This document shows, piece after piece, positions 35,244 to 44,335 of a stretch of DNA of 57,972 bases (position 1 is its first letter; every line of letters starts with the position of its first letter). Position numbers and translations under genes: made by a program. The stretch comes from JAYPHU01 sp038127535. GTDB lineage: Bacteria > Pseudomonadota > Alphaproteobacteria > Rhodospirillales > UBA2165. A model generated the notes under the pieces. That model was not told the DNA's origin and made no database searches. It worked only from the letters and a program-made list of their open reading frames with translations. The stretch lies in contig JAYPHU010000024.1 in assembly GCA_038127535.1 (NCBI GenBank), positions 1-57,972 on the forward strand. The letters run 5' to 3'.

Positions 35244-37028
35244 ATGACCGACAGCGACTCAATGAACGATGAACCACAATTGATCACCGGGGAGCCTGAC
35301 CAGCCCGGTAAGGAGTCAGGGTCTTACCGGGTATTGGCGCGCAAGTACCGCCCGGAAAATTTCCATGACCTGATCGGCCAGGACGCCATGGTGCGCACCC
35401 TGACCAATGCGTTTGATTCCGGTCGGCTTGCGCATGCGTTTATTCTGACCGGCGTGCGGGGCGTCGGCAAAACCACCACCGCGCGGATCATCGCCCGCGC
35501 GCTTAACTGTATCGGCCCCGACGGCAATGGCGGGCCGACCATTGACCCGTGCGGCGAATGCGACAAGTGTACGGCGATCTCCGAGGACCGGCTGGTCGAC
35601 GTGATGGAGATGGACGCGGCCAGCCGCACCGGCGTCGATGACGTGCGGGAACTCATCGAAGGTGTGCGCTACAAGCCCGTCGCCGCACGCTACAAAGTCT
35701 ATATTATTGACGAGGTGCACATGCTGTCCCGCAATGCCTTCAATGCGTTGCTGAAGACGCTGGAAGAGCCGCCGGAGCATGTGAAGTTCATTTTCGCCAC
35801 CACGGAAATTCGCAAAGTGCCGGTGACGGTGCTTTCCCGCTGCCAGAGATTTGATCTGCGCCGGGTGGATGTGGAGACCCTGTCCAAGCATTTCATCGGC
35901 ATTGCTGAAAAAGAAGACGTCAAGATTTCCGCGCCGGCCATTGCGCTGATTGCGCGGGCGGCGGACGGCTCGGTCCGGGACGGTCAAAGCCTGCTGGATC
36001 AGGCCATTGCCACGGGCGCCTCGGATGGGGGGGAGCTCACCGATGTGGATGTGCGCGACATTCTCGGCCTCGCCGACCGGGAGCGGAGCTTTGATCTTCT
36101 CGAACAGGTAATGGCCGGCGATGTGGCCACGGCGCTGGACACGCTGACCGAAGATTACACCAATGGCGCGGATCCGCTGATCGTGCTGCAAGATTTACTC
36201 GACGTGGTCCATTGGCTGACCCGGGTGAAGGTGACCCCGGCGCTGGCCGATGATCCATCCAACGCGGAAAGCGACCGGGTGCGCGGCAGGGACTTATCAA
36301 CCCGGTTGTCCATGGCAGCGCTCAGCCGCGCCTGGCAGATGCTGTTGAAGGGTCTCAGGGAAGCCCAGTCCGCGCCTATGCCGATCCAGGCAGTGGAAAT
36401 GATTTTGATCCGGCTGGCCTATCTCAGCGATCTGCCGAGCCCGGCCGACGCGGTTCAGACATTGCAGGATGGCGGCAGCGCCCAACCCACATCATCAGGG
36501 CCTGCGCCCGGAGGCGGCAATGGCGGCGGCGCGCGCGCGATGGCCGGCGTTCAGGTTCAGGCGGCGGCGCAAACCGTCGCGGCCGAGCCACAAGCAATTG
36601 CCAAGCCGAGACCGGCCTCTTTCGAAGAAGTGGTGGCGCTAGCCGATCAGATGAACGAGCGCACGTTGCGGGTGGACCTGGTCAATAATGTGCATCTGGT
36701 AGCATTTGAGCCGGGCAAGATCGGCATCCGTCTGACCGAGAACGCCGCCCCCAATCTGGCCGACCGGCTTAGGAAGTTTTTGAACGATCAGACCGGCCGC
36801 AACTGGTCCGTGCTCATTACCCAAGAAGCCGGCGAGCAAACCCTGCGCCAGCAGGAAGACGCGGAGAAACAGGCGCGCCGGGCCGAGGTGGCTAAACACC
36901 CGATGATGCAGGCTATGCAGGACGTGTTTCCCGGTGCGGAGGTGGAAGATATTCGCACCATTGGCGGCTCGCCCGAGGATGAAGAGGCCCCGCCGGCCGA
37001 TGATGAGGAAGGAGAGACCGACACATGA
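35244..37028 (+). CDS. dnaX: DNA polymerase III subunits gamma/tau
   Basis: This 594-aa clamp-loader ATPase has Walker A GVRGVGKTT at about residue 70 and a zinc module with CGECDKC at about 103-109. VYIIDEVHMLS is Walker B, and FIFATTEIRKVPVTVLSRCQ is the sensor 1 and arginine-finger region. After about residue 390 comes an Ala/Gly/Pro-rich linker and the C-terminal tau segment (RTLRVDLVNNVHLVAFEPG). No programmed frameshift site is obvious, so gamma may come from proteolysis or not be made. The stop overlaps ybaB in ATGA. Confidence 0.96.
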   Translation: MTDSDSMNDEPQLITGEPDQPGKESGSYRVLARKYRPENFHDLIGQDAMVRTLTNAFDSGRLAHAFILTGVRGVGKTTTARIIARALNCIGPDGNGGPTIDPCGECDKCTAISEDRLVDVMEMDAASRTGVDDVRELIEGVRYKPVAARYKVYIIDEVHMLSRNAFNALLKTLEEPPEHVKFIFATTEIRKVPVTVLSRCQRFDLRRVDVETLSKHFIGIAEKEDVKISAPAIALIARAADGSVRDGQSLLDQAIATGASDGGELTDVDVRDILGLADRERSFDLLEQVMAGDVATALDTLTEDYTNGADPLIVLQDLLDVVHWLTRVKVTPALADDPSNAESDRVRGRDLSTRLSMAALSRAWQMLLKGLREAQSAPMPIQAVEMILIRLAYLSDLPSPADAVQTLQDGGSAQPTSSGPAPGGGNGGGARAMAGVQVQAAAQTVAAEPQAIAKPRPASFEEVVALADQMNERTLRVDLVNNVHLVAFEPGKIGIRLTENAAPNLADRLRKFLNDQTGRNWSVLITQEAGEQTLRQQEDAEKQARRAEVAKHPMMQAMQDVFPGAEVEDIRTIGGSPEDEEAPPADDEEGETDT

Positions 37029-37348
37029 AGAACCTCGGTCAAATGATGAAGCAGGCCCAGGAAATGCAAGCCAAGATGACGGAAATGCAGGATGCACTGG
37101 GCGACTTGGAAGTCACCGGGTCGGCCGGCGCCGGCATGGTCGAGGTGACCCTGACCGGCAAGAACGAGGCCCGCCGGATCAAGATCGATCCATCCCTGGC
37201 CGGGCCCGACGATATCGAGGTGCTGGAAGACCTCATCGTTGCCGCCATCAACGACGCCAAAGCCAAGGTCGAGCTCAGGGTGCAGGAAAAAATGTCAGAG
37301 CTCACCGGCGGGCTGCAACTGCCGCCCGGCTTTAAACTGCCGTTCTAG
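37025..37348 (+). CDS. YbaB/EbfC nucleoid-associated protein
   Basis: This 107-aa dimeric DNA-binding protein belongs to the YbaB/EbfC family, tied to nucleoid structure and recombination repair. LGQMMKQAQEMQAKMTEMQ begins the N-terminal helix and GLQLPPGFKLPF is the classic C-terminal end. The start overlaps the dnaX stop (ATGA), so the two are translationally coupled. It is followed by recR in the conserved dnaX-ybaB-recR order. Confidence 0.95.
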   Translation: MKNLGQMMKQAQEMQAKMTEMQDALGDLEVTGSAGAGMVEVTLTGKNEARRIKIDPSLAGPDDIEVLEDLIVAAINDAKAKVELRVQEKMSELTGGLQLPPGFKLPF

Positions 37349-37365
37349 AAGGCCACGGACGCCCT

Positions 37366-37959
37366 TTGGCCACCACCGATATTGACCGGCTGATCCAGCT
37401 TCTGGCGAAACTGCCGGGGCTCGGTCCTCGGTCAGCCCGTCGCGCCGCGCTGCATCTGATCCGCAACCGGGAACAGCTTCTCCGGCCCCTGGGACAGGCC
37501 ATGGAACAGGCGGCGGACAATGTGCGGACATGCTCTCGCTGCGGCAATCTGGATACCGCCGATCCCTGCGCCATCTGTGTCGATCCGAAACGGGACGGCG
37601 CCACCATCTGTGTGGTCGAGGAAGTGGCCGATCTGTGGGCGCTGGAACGAACCTCGGCGTTTAATGGGCATTATCATGTGCTGGGCGGCGTGCTGTCGCC
37701 TCTGGACGGGATCGGGCCTGAAGACTTGAACCTGGCCGGGCTGATCAGCCGCGCCGGCGCGGAGGGCTTGAAAGAAGTGATCCTGGCGACCAGCGCCACG
37801 GTGGACGGCAAAACAACGGCCCATTATGTCACCGACCGTCTGGCCGATACGGGCGTCACCGTCTCGGCGCTTGCCCATGGCATCCCCGTGGGGGGCGAGC
37901 TCGATTATCTGGATGACGGCACGCTGTCGGCCGCACTAAAGGAAAGACGAAATTTCTAA
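37366..37959 (+). CDS. recR: Recombination mediator RecR
   Basis: This 197-aa protein works with RecF and RecO in gap repair. The N-terminal helix-hairpin-helix (LPGLGPRSARRAALHLI), the zinc finger CSRCGNLDTADPCAIC and the Toprim segment TICVVEEVADLWALE and HVLGGVLSPLDGIGP are all present. The start is TTG at 37366; no ATG fits before the conserved DIDRLIQLLAKLPG. It converges on the hpcH gene and the stop codons overlap by 3 bases. Confidence 0.95.
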   Translation: MATTDIDRLIQLLAKLPGLGPRSARRAALHLIRNREQLLRPLGQAMEQAADNVRTCSRCGNLDTADPCAICVDPKRDGATICVVEEVADLWALERTSAFNGHYHVLGGVLSPLDGIGPEDLNLAGLISRAGAEGLKEVILATSATVDGKTTAHYVTDRLADTGVTVSALAHGIPVGGELDYLDDGTLSAALKERRNF

Positions 37960-38714
37960 CCCCGCATCACTTTGACGAGGTTGTCAGCGGCGGCGGTCAG
38001 CAGGCCTGAATCCGTGCTGCAGGCGACGAACTGGAAGCCCCAACTTATATAGCGTTTGGAGTCTTCCGCGTTGCCGGCCAGGATGCCGGGGGCCTTGTCC
38101 GCGTCCCGAATGATCTTGCTGGCGGCTTCAATCTCTTTTTGCACATCCTCGTGGGCCGGGTTACCGAGATGGCCGAGGGACGCGGATAGGTCGGACGGGC
38201 CGATGAATACGCCGTCGATGCCGTCGATGTTGGCGATAGCATCCAACTGCTTCAGTGCCGAACCGGTCTCCACCTGAACCAGGATGCAAATTTCGTCCTG
38301 GGCCTTATGCAGGTAATCCTTGGTCCGGCCATAGCGGCTGGCCCGCGTGGAGCCGGCGACGCCGCGCAACCCATCCGGCGGATAGCGGCAGCTTTTCACC
38401 GCCTCCGCCGCTTCGTCCGCCGTCTGCACAAACGGGATGAGGATGGTCTGCGCGCCGATATCCAGCACCTTCTTGATCAGCACCCGGTCGTTCCAGGCGG
38501 GTCGCACCGCATGCGACGCCGTGCCGCCGGTCGCCGCCTGCAAAAGCGGCAGCACGCTCGCCACCTCGATCGGGGAGTGTTCCGTGTCGAACAGGATCCA
38601 ATCAAAGCCCGCCCCGGCGATGATCTCAGCGGTGATCGGACTGCACAGGCTGGACCAGAGGCCCAATTGAACCTCGCCATTGGCCAGCGCCTTCTTGAAC
38701 GTGTTTTCCTGCAT
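37956..38714 (-). CDS. hpcH: HpcH/HpaI-type aldolase (4-hydroxy-2-oxoheptanedioate aldolase)
   Basis: This 252-aa metal-dependent class II aldolase splits 4-hydroxy-2-oxoheptane-1,7-dioate to pyruvate and succinate semialdehyde in homoprotocatechuate breakdown. Family blocks are LGLWSSLCSPITAEIIAGAG, DWILFDTEHSP, QTILIPFVQTADEA (metal and substrate region), LVQVETGSAL and GVFIGPSDLSASLG. It lies 11 bp after the hydratase gene, so the two form an operon covering the last two pathway steps. Related 2-keto-3-deoxy aldolases share these motifs. Confidence 0.9.
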   Translation of the reverse strand: MQENTFKKALANGEVQLGLWSSLCSPITAEIIAGAGFDWILFDTEHSPIEVASVLPLLQAATGGTASHAVRPAWNDRVLIKKVLDIGAQTILIPFVQTADEAAEAVKSCRYPPDGLRGVAGSTRASRYGRTKDYLHKAQDEICILVQVETGSALKQLDAIANIDGIDGVFIGPSDLSASLGHLGNPAHEDVQKEIEAASKIIRDADKAPGILAGNAEDSKRYISWGFQFVACSTDSGLLTAAADNLVKVMRG

Positions 38715-38725
38715 GATTTTGGGTC

Positions 38726-39508
38726 CTAGATGAACTGGATGGCGACGCCGCCGAGCGGGCCGAAGTCGGCGTGCAGCGTGTCGCCTTTCTCCGCCCAGAC
38801 TGGCCGGGTGAAGGACCCGGACAGCATCATGTGTCCGGGCTCCAGGGTCACGTCGAACGGCGCCAGCTTGTTGGCGAGCCAGGCAATGGCCATAGCCGGA
38901 TGGCCGAGCACGCCGGCGGCAAGTCCGGATTCCTCGATTTCCGAATTGCGGTAGAAGGCCGCGCCGACCCAGCGCAGGTCTACATCGTCGGGACGCACCG
39001 GCCGGCCGCCGATGACCAGCCCGGCCGCCGCACCGTTATCGGCGACGGTGTCGAAAATCTTCCGCGGGTTCTGGATGCGGGCGTCGATGATTTCGATGGA
39101 GGGGACGACATAGTCGGTGGCGCGCATCACGTCGATCAGTCCGACCTCCGGGCCTTTCAGCGGCTCTTTGAGCACGAAGGTCAGTTCCGGTTCGACCCGG
39201 GGCACACAGAAGTCTTCGAACTTTACCTTGGCCCCGTCGTTCAACAGCATCGTATCAAGAATATAGCCATAGTCGGGCTCATCAATGCCGGTGGAGGCCT
39301 GCATGGCCTTGGAGGTAAGGCCGATTTTGTGGCCCACGACTTTCGCACCTTCCTTGACGAATTGATCGGCGATGGCGGAGGAGATGGCGTAAGAGTCTTC
39401 GACCTCGATTTCCGGGAAGGTGGTGGAGAGCTGCACCGCCTGCTTTTTTGTGCGGTGAGCTTCCAGCAGCGTGTCGACCGCCTGTTGGAATTGTTCGTCA
39501 GTGAGCAT
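38726..39508 (-). CDS. hpaH: 2-oxo-hept-4-ene-1,7-dioate hydratase
   Basis: This 260-aa hydratase of the MhpD/HpaH family adds water to 2-oxohept-4-ene-1,7-dioate, the step before the aldolase. VGHKIGLTSKAMQ, PRVEPELTFVL and PSIEIIDARIQ are typical. The ATG at 39508, with AGAGGA 5 nt upstream, gives the family's normal length; a longer frame to 39598 is not needed. It heads the hpaH-hpcH pair and is divergent from the RidA gene. The earlier pathway enzymes are not in this window. Confidence 0.9.
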   Translation of the reverse strand: MLTDEQFQQAVDTLLEAHRTKKQAVQLSTTFPEIEVEDSYAISSAIADQFVKEGAKVVGHKIGLTSKAMQASTGIDEPDYGYILDTMLLNDGAKVKFEDFCVPRVEPELTFVLKEPLKGPEVGLIDVMRATDYVVPSIEIIDARIQNPRKIFDTVADNGAAAGLVIGGRPVRPDDVDLRWVGAAFYRNSEIEESGLAAGVLGHPAMAIAWLANKLAPFDVTLEPGHMMLSGSFTRPVWAEKGDTLHADFGPLGGVAIQFI

Positions 39509-39677
39509 GGCATCCTCTGTGATGTCGTGGCCCGGCTTTGTCCCGGTTATACTGATCTTGCGAGGAGCAACTTTGGCCGAGGGCAGGGCAAAATGCAAGC
39601 GGGCGCGGGACCGGCGCTTTACCCCGTCTGATCCTCTGCTAAAGTGCCGCCGACGATTGTGGCGGTGAGGATAAGCG

Positions 39678-40094
39678 ATGGCAGACGACGAGATTTACGG
39701 CGTTGAGATATTGTCACCCGACAGCGCGATTGCGCCCACCGGCACCTGGTCGGTCGGCGCGCGGGCGGGGGACTATGTGTTCATCGCCGGCATGCGAGGG
39801 ATCGATCCGGACACCAATGAACTGGTGGAAGGCGACGAAGCCAGGATCACCCAGGCCTTTCGCAATATGGAGCTGATCGCCGCTTCCGAAGGCGCCGGCC
39901 TGTCGGACGCCGTGCGCTTGACCGTTTATGTCACCGATATGAACGCCTACCGGCCCATCGTCAACGCGGTGCAGGAAAAGCTGTGGGAGGGCGGGCCCTA
40001 TCCGCCGCGCACTATCCTGGAAGTTTCAGCGCTGAACCAAAACGATATCTTCGAGGTGGAGGGGACGTTCTACGTCGGCCCTTCGGACGACTAG
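39678..40094 (+). CDS. RidA/YjgF-family protein
   Basis: This 138-aa protein belongs to the RidA family of enamine/imine deaminases, which protect PLP enzymes, and aromatic-degradation relatives. The trimeric core shows YVFIAGMRGID, AFRNMELIAASEGAGLSDAV, RLTVYVTDMN and PPRTILEVSAL. The catalytic Arg of true RidA appears to be in PPRT. The location beside hpaH-hpcH suggests a link with aromatic catabolism, but it is divergent, so this is only inference. Confidence 0.88.
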   Translation: MADDEIYGVEILSPDSAIAPTGTWSVGARAGDYVFIAGMRGIDPDTNELVEGDEARITQAFRNMELIAASEGAGLSDAVRLTVYVTDMNAYRPIVNAVQEKLWEGGPYPPRTILEVSALNQNDIFEVEGTFYVGPSDD

Positions 40095-40097
40095 GCA

Positions 40098-40760
40098 TTA
40101 TTCCGCCGCCGATTGCTGGTGGGCGAGTTGATCGGTGAGCCAGGCCTCGATCACCGGTTCCAGATTCTCGTATTCCTGATAACCCACCGTCAGATAGGCG
40201 AATCCGTTCTTGTCGTTGACCACCACGGTCGGAAAACCGCTGACGCCCAACCGCTGGGCGAAGTAAAAATCCATCTGGGTTTTCTGCCGCATTTCGTCTG
40301 ACGGAAAACGTTGGGCGAAATCGTCTCTGTCCAGACCAAACGCCCCGGCCAGGTCGATCAGCATCTCGTCTTGTGTCACATCCCGGTTTTCGGCATAGAA
40401 CGCGCCCTGCAGATGGGTGAAGAAATTCAGCGCGGTCTTGTTGCCAGCCATTTCGCGGGCGGTGACGGCGGCGCGGCAAGCGGCCTCCGTGTTGTAGACG
40501 AAATCGTCGCGCTCCAGGATATCGAACTTGAAGGGCTGGCCCGACCGCTCGCCGATCTCCCGCCAGTGTTCGTCCAGGAACTTCTTACGCGCCTCGTCCT
40601 GAGGCTCGGTCCAGTCGATATGCAGCCCGCCGACTACCAGGGTGGTTACCGCGCGGCCCTCGCATTGCTCTTCCAGCTTGCGCTTGGTCGGCGCAAATCC
40701 GTAGCACCAGGAGCACATGGGATCGCCCACGTAAATCAGTTCTTTGTCCCGTCCGTCCAT
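40098..40760 (-). CDS. DsbA-family (FrnE-like) thioredoxin-fold protein
   Basis: This 220-aa protein has the active-site motif CSWC at residues 16-19 in VGDPMCSWCYGFAP. The helical insert and VSGFPTVVVNDKNG with its cis-proline near the end match DsbA/FrnE-type oxidoreductases. There is no signal peptide, so it acts in the cytoplasm, like 2-hydroxychromene isomerase or FrnE relatives. It converges on the RidA gene with a 3-bp gap. Confidence 0.88.
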   Translation of the reverse strand: MDGRDKELIYVGDPMCSWCYGFAPTKRKLEEQCEGRAVTTLVVGGLHIDWTEPQDEARKKFLDEHWREIGERSGQPFKFDILERDDFVYNTEAACRAAVTAREMAGNKTALNFFTHLQGAFYAENRDVTQDEMLIDLAGAFGLDRDDFAQRFPSDEMRQKTQMDFYFAQRLGVSGFPTVVVNDKNGFAYLTVGYQEYENLEPVIEAWLTDQLAHQQSAAE

Positions 40761-40823
40761 TAGATCATCCTCCGAGGGCTACTATAGGCCGCAAATACCG
40801 GGGGGCAAAACGGCGGGTTTTTT

Positions 40824-41924
40824 TCAGGCGGACAGGGGTGTGGGGTCGGCGGTGGCGGATCGCCGGGCCCGTTCGCTGGCGGACTTCAATTGCCCGCAGG
40901 CGGCCATGATATCCCGGCCGCGCGGCACGCGGATCGGTGCGGACAATCCGTTCTCGTTCAGAAGTTCCGAGAACTTCCTGATCACATGATGGGACGAGCA
41001 TTCGTATTCCGCCCCCGGCCACTTGTTGAACGGGATCAGGTTGATTTTGGCGGGAATACCCTTGAGCAGCCGCACAAGCTCCTTGGCGTCGGCGGTGGAA
41101 TCATTAACGTCTTTCAGCATCACATACTCAAAGGTGATGCGCCGGGCGTTGTTGGCGCCGGGATAGGCCCGGCACGCCGACAGCAGTTCCGCGATCGGAT
41201 ATTTCTTGTTGATGGGGACCAAAATGTCCCGGAGATCATCCCGCACCGCATGCAGCGACACCGCGAGACCAACCCCCAGCTCCTCGCCGACCCGCCGCAT
41301 CATCGGCACAACGCCCGAGGTCGACAGCGTGATCCGGCGCTTGGACAGCGCGACGCCTTCCGGGTCCATGATGATCTTGAGGGCGCGTGCCACCGCGTCA
41401 TAATTATAAAGCGGCTCCCCCATACCCATCATGACGATGTTGGATAACATCCTGCCTTCCGGCGGCGACGGCCATTCCCCGTAGGTGTCCCTCGCGATCA
41501 TCATCTGGCCGACGATCTCCGCCGGTTCCAGATTGCGCACCAGGCGCTGGGTGCCGGTGTGGCAAAACTTACACGTCAATGTGCAGCCGACTTGCGACGA
41601 GATGCACAGCGCCCCCCGGTCTTCTTCGGGGATGTAGACGGACTCCACTTCGTTGCCGTCGTTAGTGCCCAACAGCCATTTGCGGGTGCCGTCCTCGGAC
41701 AATTGTTCGGTGACCACGCGGGGCCGGCGCAACTCGAAATGTTCTGCTAGTGTCTCGCGCAAGTACTTCGACAAGGTGGTCATCTCGGTGAAATCTGTCT
41801 CACCCCGGAAATAGATCCAGTGCCAAAGCTGCTTGGCGCGGAACGGTTTCTCGCCAAGCAGGGTCAATTCCGCCGCCAGCTCCTCCCGGCTGAGCCCGAT
41901 GAGATTTTTCTTAATTTCGCTCAC
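40824..41924 (-). CDS. rlmN: 23S rRNA (adenine(2503)-C2)-methyltransferase RlmN
   Basis: This 366-aa radical-SAM enzyme methylates A2503 of 23S rRNA and A37 of some tRNAs. The iron-sulfur motif CTLTCKFCHTG is at about residue 114. VMMGMGEPLYNYDAV and the C-terminal MAACGQL, which carries the methyl-carrying cysteine, are present. The start is GTG at 41924. The ATP-free N-terminal helix domain is complete. It lies 16 bp after the IalB-like gene and may be part of a TrmH-IalB-rlmN operon. Confidence 0.96.
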   Translation of the reverse strand: MSEIKKNLIGLSREELAAELTLLGEKPFRAKQLWHWIYFRGETDFTEMTTLSKYLRETLAEHFELRRPRVVTEQLSEDGTRKWLLGTNDGNEVESVYIPEEDRGALCISSQVGCTLTCKFCHTGTQRLVRNLEPAEIVGQMMIARDTYGEWPSPPEGRMLSNIVMMGMGEPLYNYDAVARALKIIMDPEGVALSKRRITLSTSGVVPMMRRVGEELGVGLAVSLHAVRDDLRDILVPINKKYPIAELLSACRAYPGANNARRITFEYVMLKDVNDSTADAKELVRLLKGIPAKINLIPFNKWPGAEYECSSHHVIRKFSELLNENGLSAPIRVPRGRDIMAACGQLKSASERARRSATADPTPLSA

Positions 41925-41940
41925 GTGCGTGATTCGAACC

Positions 41941-42456
41941 CTACTTCACGCCGCATGCTTTGCCGATGGTGCGGTAGGCGGCGGTGAAGCCTTTCAGGGA
42001 ATAGGTGTCCACGGTCTTGGTGCCGCGGCTGGAAAAACCGGTCACAACCATGGACCGGCCGCGGATCATGGCGCGAGTGAGAGACCGGTCGGTCTTGGGA
42101 TCCTTGGCCCAGGCGGCTTCTCTATCGGTGAACAGTTTGTAGACCTGCCCGTCGATGTTGACCAACACCTCGCTGTCCTTGCGGTAGGTGTAACCGGCGC
42201 GGAATTCCACCACGTCCCGGCTTTTTTCGCCGGGGCGGTGAGTGACCAGCACGAGCGCGTCGCCCCGTTTCGAATAATTGCCGGTCTCTCTCAACGGCGC
42301 GCTGGCGATATAGCAGGTCAGCGCTGCACCCGCCCCATACTTAAAGGCGCTCCAGTCGCCGGAATTCGACAGGGGCGACTGCGCCCAAACAGGCGCGGCC
42401 GGCAACATCAACGCCGACATATGTAAGAGTGAGATCAAAAACCGTCGCATGCTCAT
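41941..42456 (-). CDS. Invasion-associated locus B (IalB)-like periplasmic protein
   Basis: This 171-aa exported protein has a signal peptide ending PAAPVWAQS. The mature sequence shows WSAFKYG..LTCYIASAP and a regular beta pattern (VEFRAGYTYRKDSEV) ending in KACGVK, the two-cysteine layout of IalB-family proteins. The name comes from Bartonella, but the family is widespread in free-living alphaproteobacteria and its function is unknown. Its ATG overlaps the stop of the SpoU methylase gene (ATGA), so the two are coupled. Confidence 0.82.
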   Translation of the reverse strand: MSMRRFLISLLHMSALMLPAAPVWAQSPLSNSGDWSAFKYGAGAALTCYIASAPLRETGNYSKRGDALVLVTHRPGEKSRDVVEFRAGYTYRKDSEVLVNIDGQVYKLFTDREAAWAKDPKTDRSLTRAMIRGRSMVVTGFSSRGTKTVDTYSLKGFTAAYRTIGKACGVK

Positions 42457-43049
42457 CCGTTATCCACCATCTCCGTAAATTCTTCCACTTCCGCCGCCGG
42501 CGGTTCCGCCCGAAATGCATCCATTTTGGTGATCGACGCCGGCGTCCCGAACGCGGATTTGGGCATCGGCTCCGGTTCGCCACCGGGCATGACGGGACGG
42601 CGGGCGTGCCGGCCCAGGCTCATCAGCCGGTCATACATGACTATCGCGCCGGCCACACCTAAATTGACGCAGAATTTTGTCGGGATTTTGACGGTATAGG
42701 CGCAACGCTCCAAAATTTCCGGCGAGAGGGAGCCCCGTTCCGGCCCCAGCACATAGGCCGCCATTTGCGGATGTCGAAAGCTGGGCAGGTCCGCCGCGTC
42801 GTCCAACAGCTCGATCCCTACCAATTCGCACTTGTCCGGCAGGACCAGGCCGGCGGCATTGGGAAACTGATAGAAAGGCACATGGCCGGGTGTTTTGGAC
42901 GTATCCGACAGGCCGCCGTCCCGCGCCTGATATTTGGCGTCCACGGTAAAAACAAAGCTCGCGTCGAAGGCATGGGCGGAGCGGAACAGGCTGCCCACGT
43001 TCATTGATTTGCTGACGCTTTCCACGCCGATGCCGAAATAACCGCGCAT
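42453..43049 (-). CDS. TrmH/SpoU-family RNA 2'-O-methyltransferase
   Basis: This 198-aa SPOUT methyltransferase has the three motifs: SKSMNVGSLFRSAHAFDAS, YVLGPERGSLSPEIL and KFCVNLGVAGAIVMYDRL. The first holds the catalytic Arg-containing NxGxxxRxA pattern. These trefoil-knot enzymes methylate ribose in tRNA or rRNA; the exact target cannot be told by sight. The C-terminus has a short extra tail after position 160. It heads the operon with the IalB-like gene. Confidence 0.92.
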   Translation of the reverse strand: MRGYFGIGVESVSKSMNVGSLFRSAHAFDASFVFTVDAKYQARDGGLSDTSKTPGHVPFYQFPNAAGLVLPDKCELVGIELLDDAADLPSFRHPQMAAYVLGPERGSLSPEILERCAYTVKIPTKFCVNLGVAGAIVMYDRLMSLGRHARRPVMPGGEPEPMPKSAFGTPASITKMDAFRAEPPAAEVEEFTEMVDNG

Positions 43050-43173
43050 GGCGGCTAGTCTAACCGGATTCGACCCGCCCGTAAAAGCGTGGGTTTCTAT
43101 GGCCTGCGGTTGTTGAACAAGACGTCAGGCACAACTCGGTTCGGCCGTATTGCGGCGCTCCCGCAATTCCCCC

Positions 43174-44334
43174 ATGATCAATCCAAGAGATTTTCGGCGG
43201 ATTTTATCCGCTGCCACAGCTTTTGTAGTTAGAGATATATGGGTAAGACATTTACGACTTTGGGCCGGGCTATTGTTGGCGGCGTTTGTCATCCCCCACG
43301 TTATCAATCATGCCCTAGGCCTGGTGTATCTGCAGGTAATGGAAGCTATGCGGCAGGTGCTGGCCGTGATTTGGCAGGGGCCTCCGGGCGGCTGGATTCT
43401 CCTGGCGGCGTTCCTGACCCACTTTTTCCTGGCGCTGTTTGCGCTTTTCAGCCGGTCGACTCTGCGCATGCCCCTCTGGGAAGGGGTGCAGATTGCCCTC
43501 GGTCTACTGATCTTTCCGTTGGTTCTGGTGCATGTGATCGGCACGGCCGTCGTCGGCGAGCTGTTAAACTTCGATCCGACCTATGAATATGTGATCACCT
43601 CGATTTGGGTCGCCGAACCGATCCGGGGTGTGCAGTAGACGTTTATGATGGTCATCGTGTGGGGCCATGTCTGCATGGGTCTGAATTTCTGGCTGCGTCT
43701 GAAAGACTGGTACCGAAAATGGGTGCCGGTTTTTGTCGGCGCGGCGATCCTCATCCCCGTATTGGCGTTTTTGGGGTTTGCGCGTGTTGGCCGGCAGTTG
43801 TCCGAGGTCGCGCTCGACGAACCGGATTTCTTCCGGCGGGTCTATGCACTACTACGCGAACATGAATATATGCTGAAGGATTTGAGCGCGCTCGAGCCGA
43901 ATATTCTCTATATCGTCTTCGCCCTAATCCTGTCGATTTTCGTCGTCCGGCTGGTCCGGCACTTCTATCGAAACTGGCACGGCGTCTATCATTTGGATAT
44001 TCGCGGCTCGACCAAGCTGGGTGAAGAGAATCTTTCTTACGACGTATTATTCATTCTCAACCAGTTCTTTGCCGAGATGGCGGCGGCCATTGCCAAAACC
44101 CACGGTCACTATGCGCAGTTTACCGGCGATGATGTGAATGTCTCGGCGCGGCTGGAGGCTCTGACCAAGGAATACGGCGTCTCACTCATAGTTTCGGAGC
44201 GGGTGGCCAATTTAGCCGGCCTGGATTTGTCCGGTCAGGAGCGACACGTCGCCGAGGTCCGCGGCCGGGACGAGCCTTTGCCGATCTATGCGTTCAAGGA
44301 CCCGATGTGCCCGCAGATTGAGCCGGCGGGATAA
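43174..44334 (+). pseudogene. Membrane-anchored class III nucleotidyl cyclase, doubly broken
   Basis: The N-terminal part has membrane helices (LWAGLLLAAFVIPHVINHAL, LRMPLWEGVQIALGLLIFPL) of the succinate-dehydrogenase-like anchor found on some adenylate cyclases. A TAG at 43636-43638 follows GVQ; the same frame then continues FMMVIVWGHVCMGLNF. The cyclase domain begins DIRGSTKLGEENLSYDV and runs to HYAQFTGD, then jumps to DVNVSARLEALTKEYG. About 60-70 residues between these points, including dimer-arm and core strands, are missing. Two separate lesions show that the gene is dead. Confidence 0.82.
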
Positions 44335-44335
44335 T

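Noticed and set aside
41925..41940. GATTCGAACCC looks like the T-loop of a minus-strand tRNA.
   Set aside because: The gap is only 16 bp between two coding genes and there is no acceptor stem, D-arm or anticodon arm around it.
33170..43638. TAG codons at 33170-33172 and 43636-43638 might be read through as an amino acid (recoded UAG).
   Set aside because: TAG is used as the normal stop of intact genes here (UbiH-type gene, scoA, scoB, ABC ATPase, ybaB), and the same loci also carry frameshifts and deletions.
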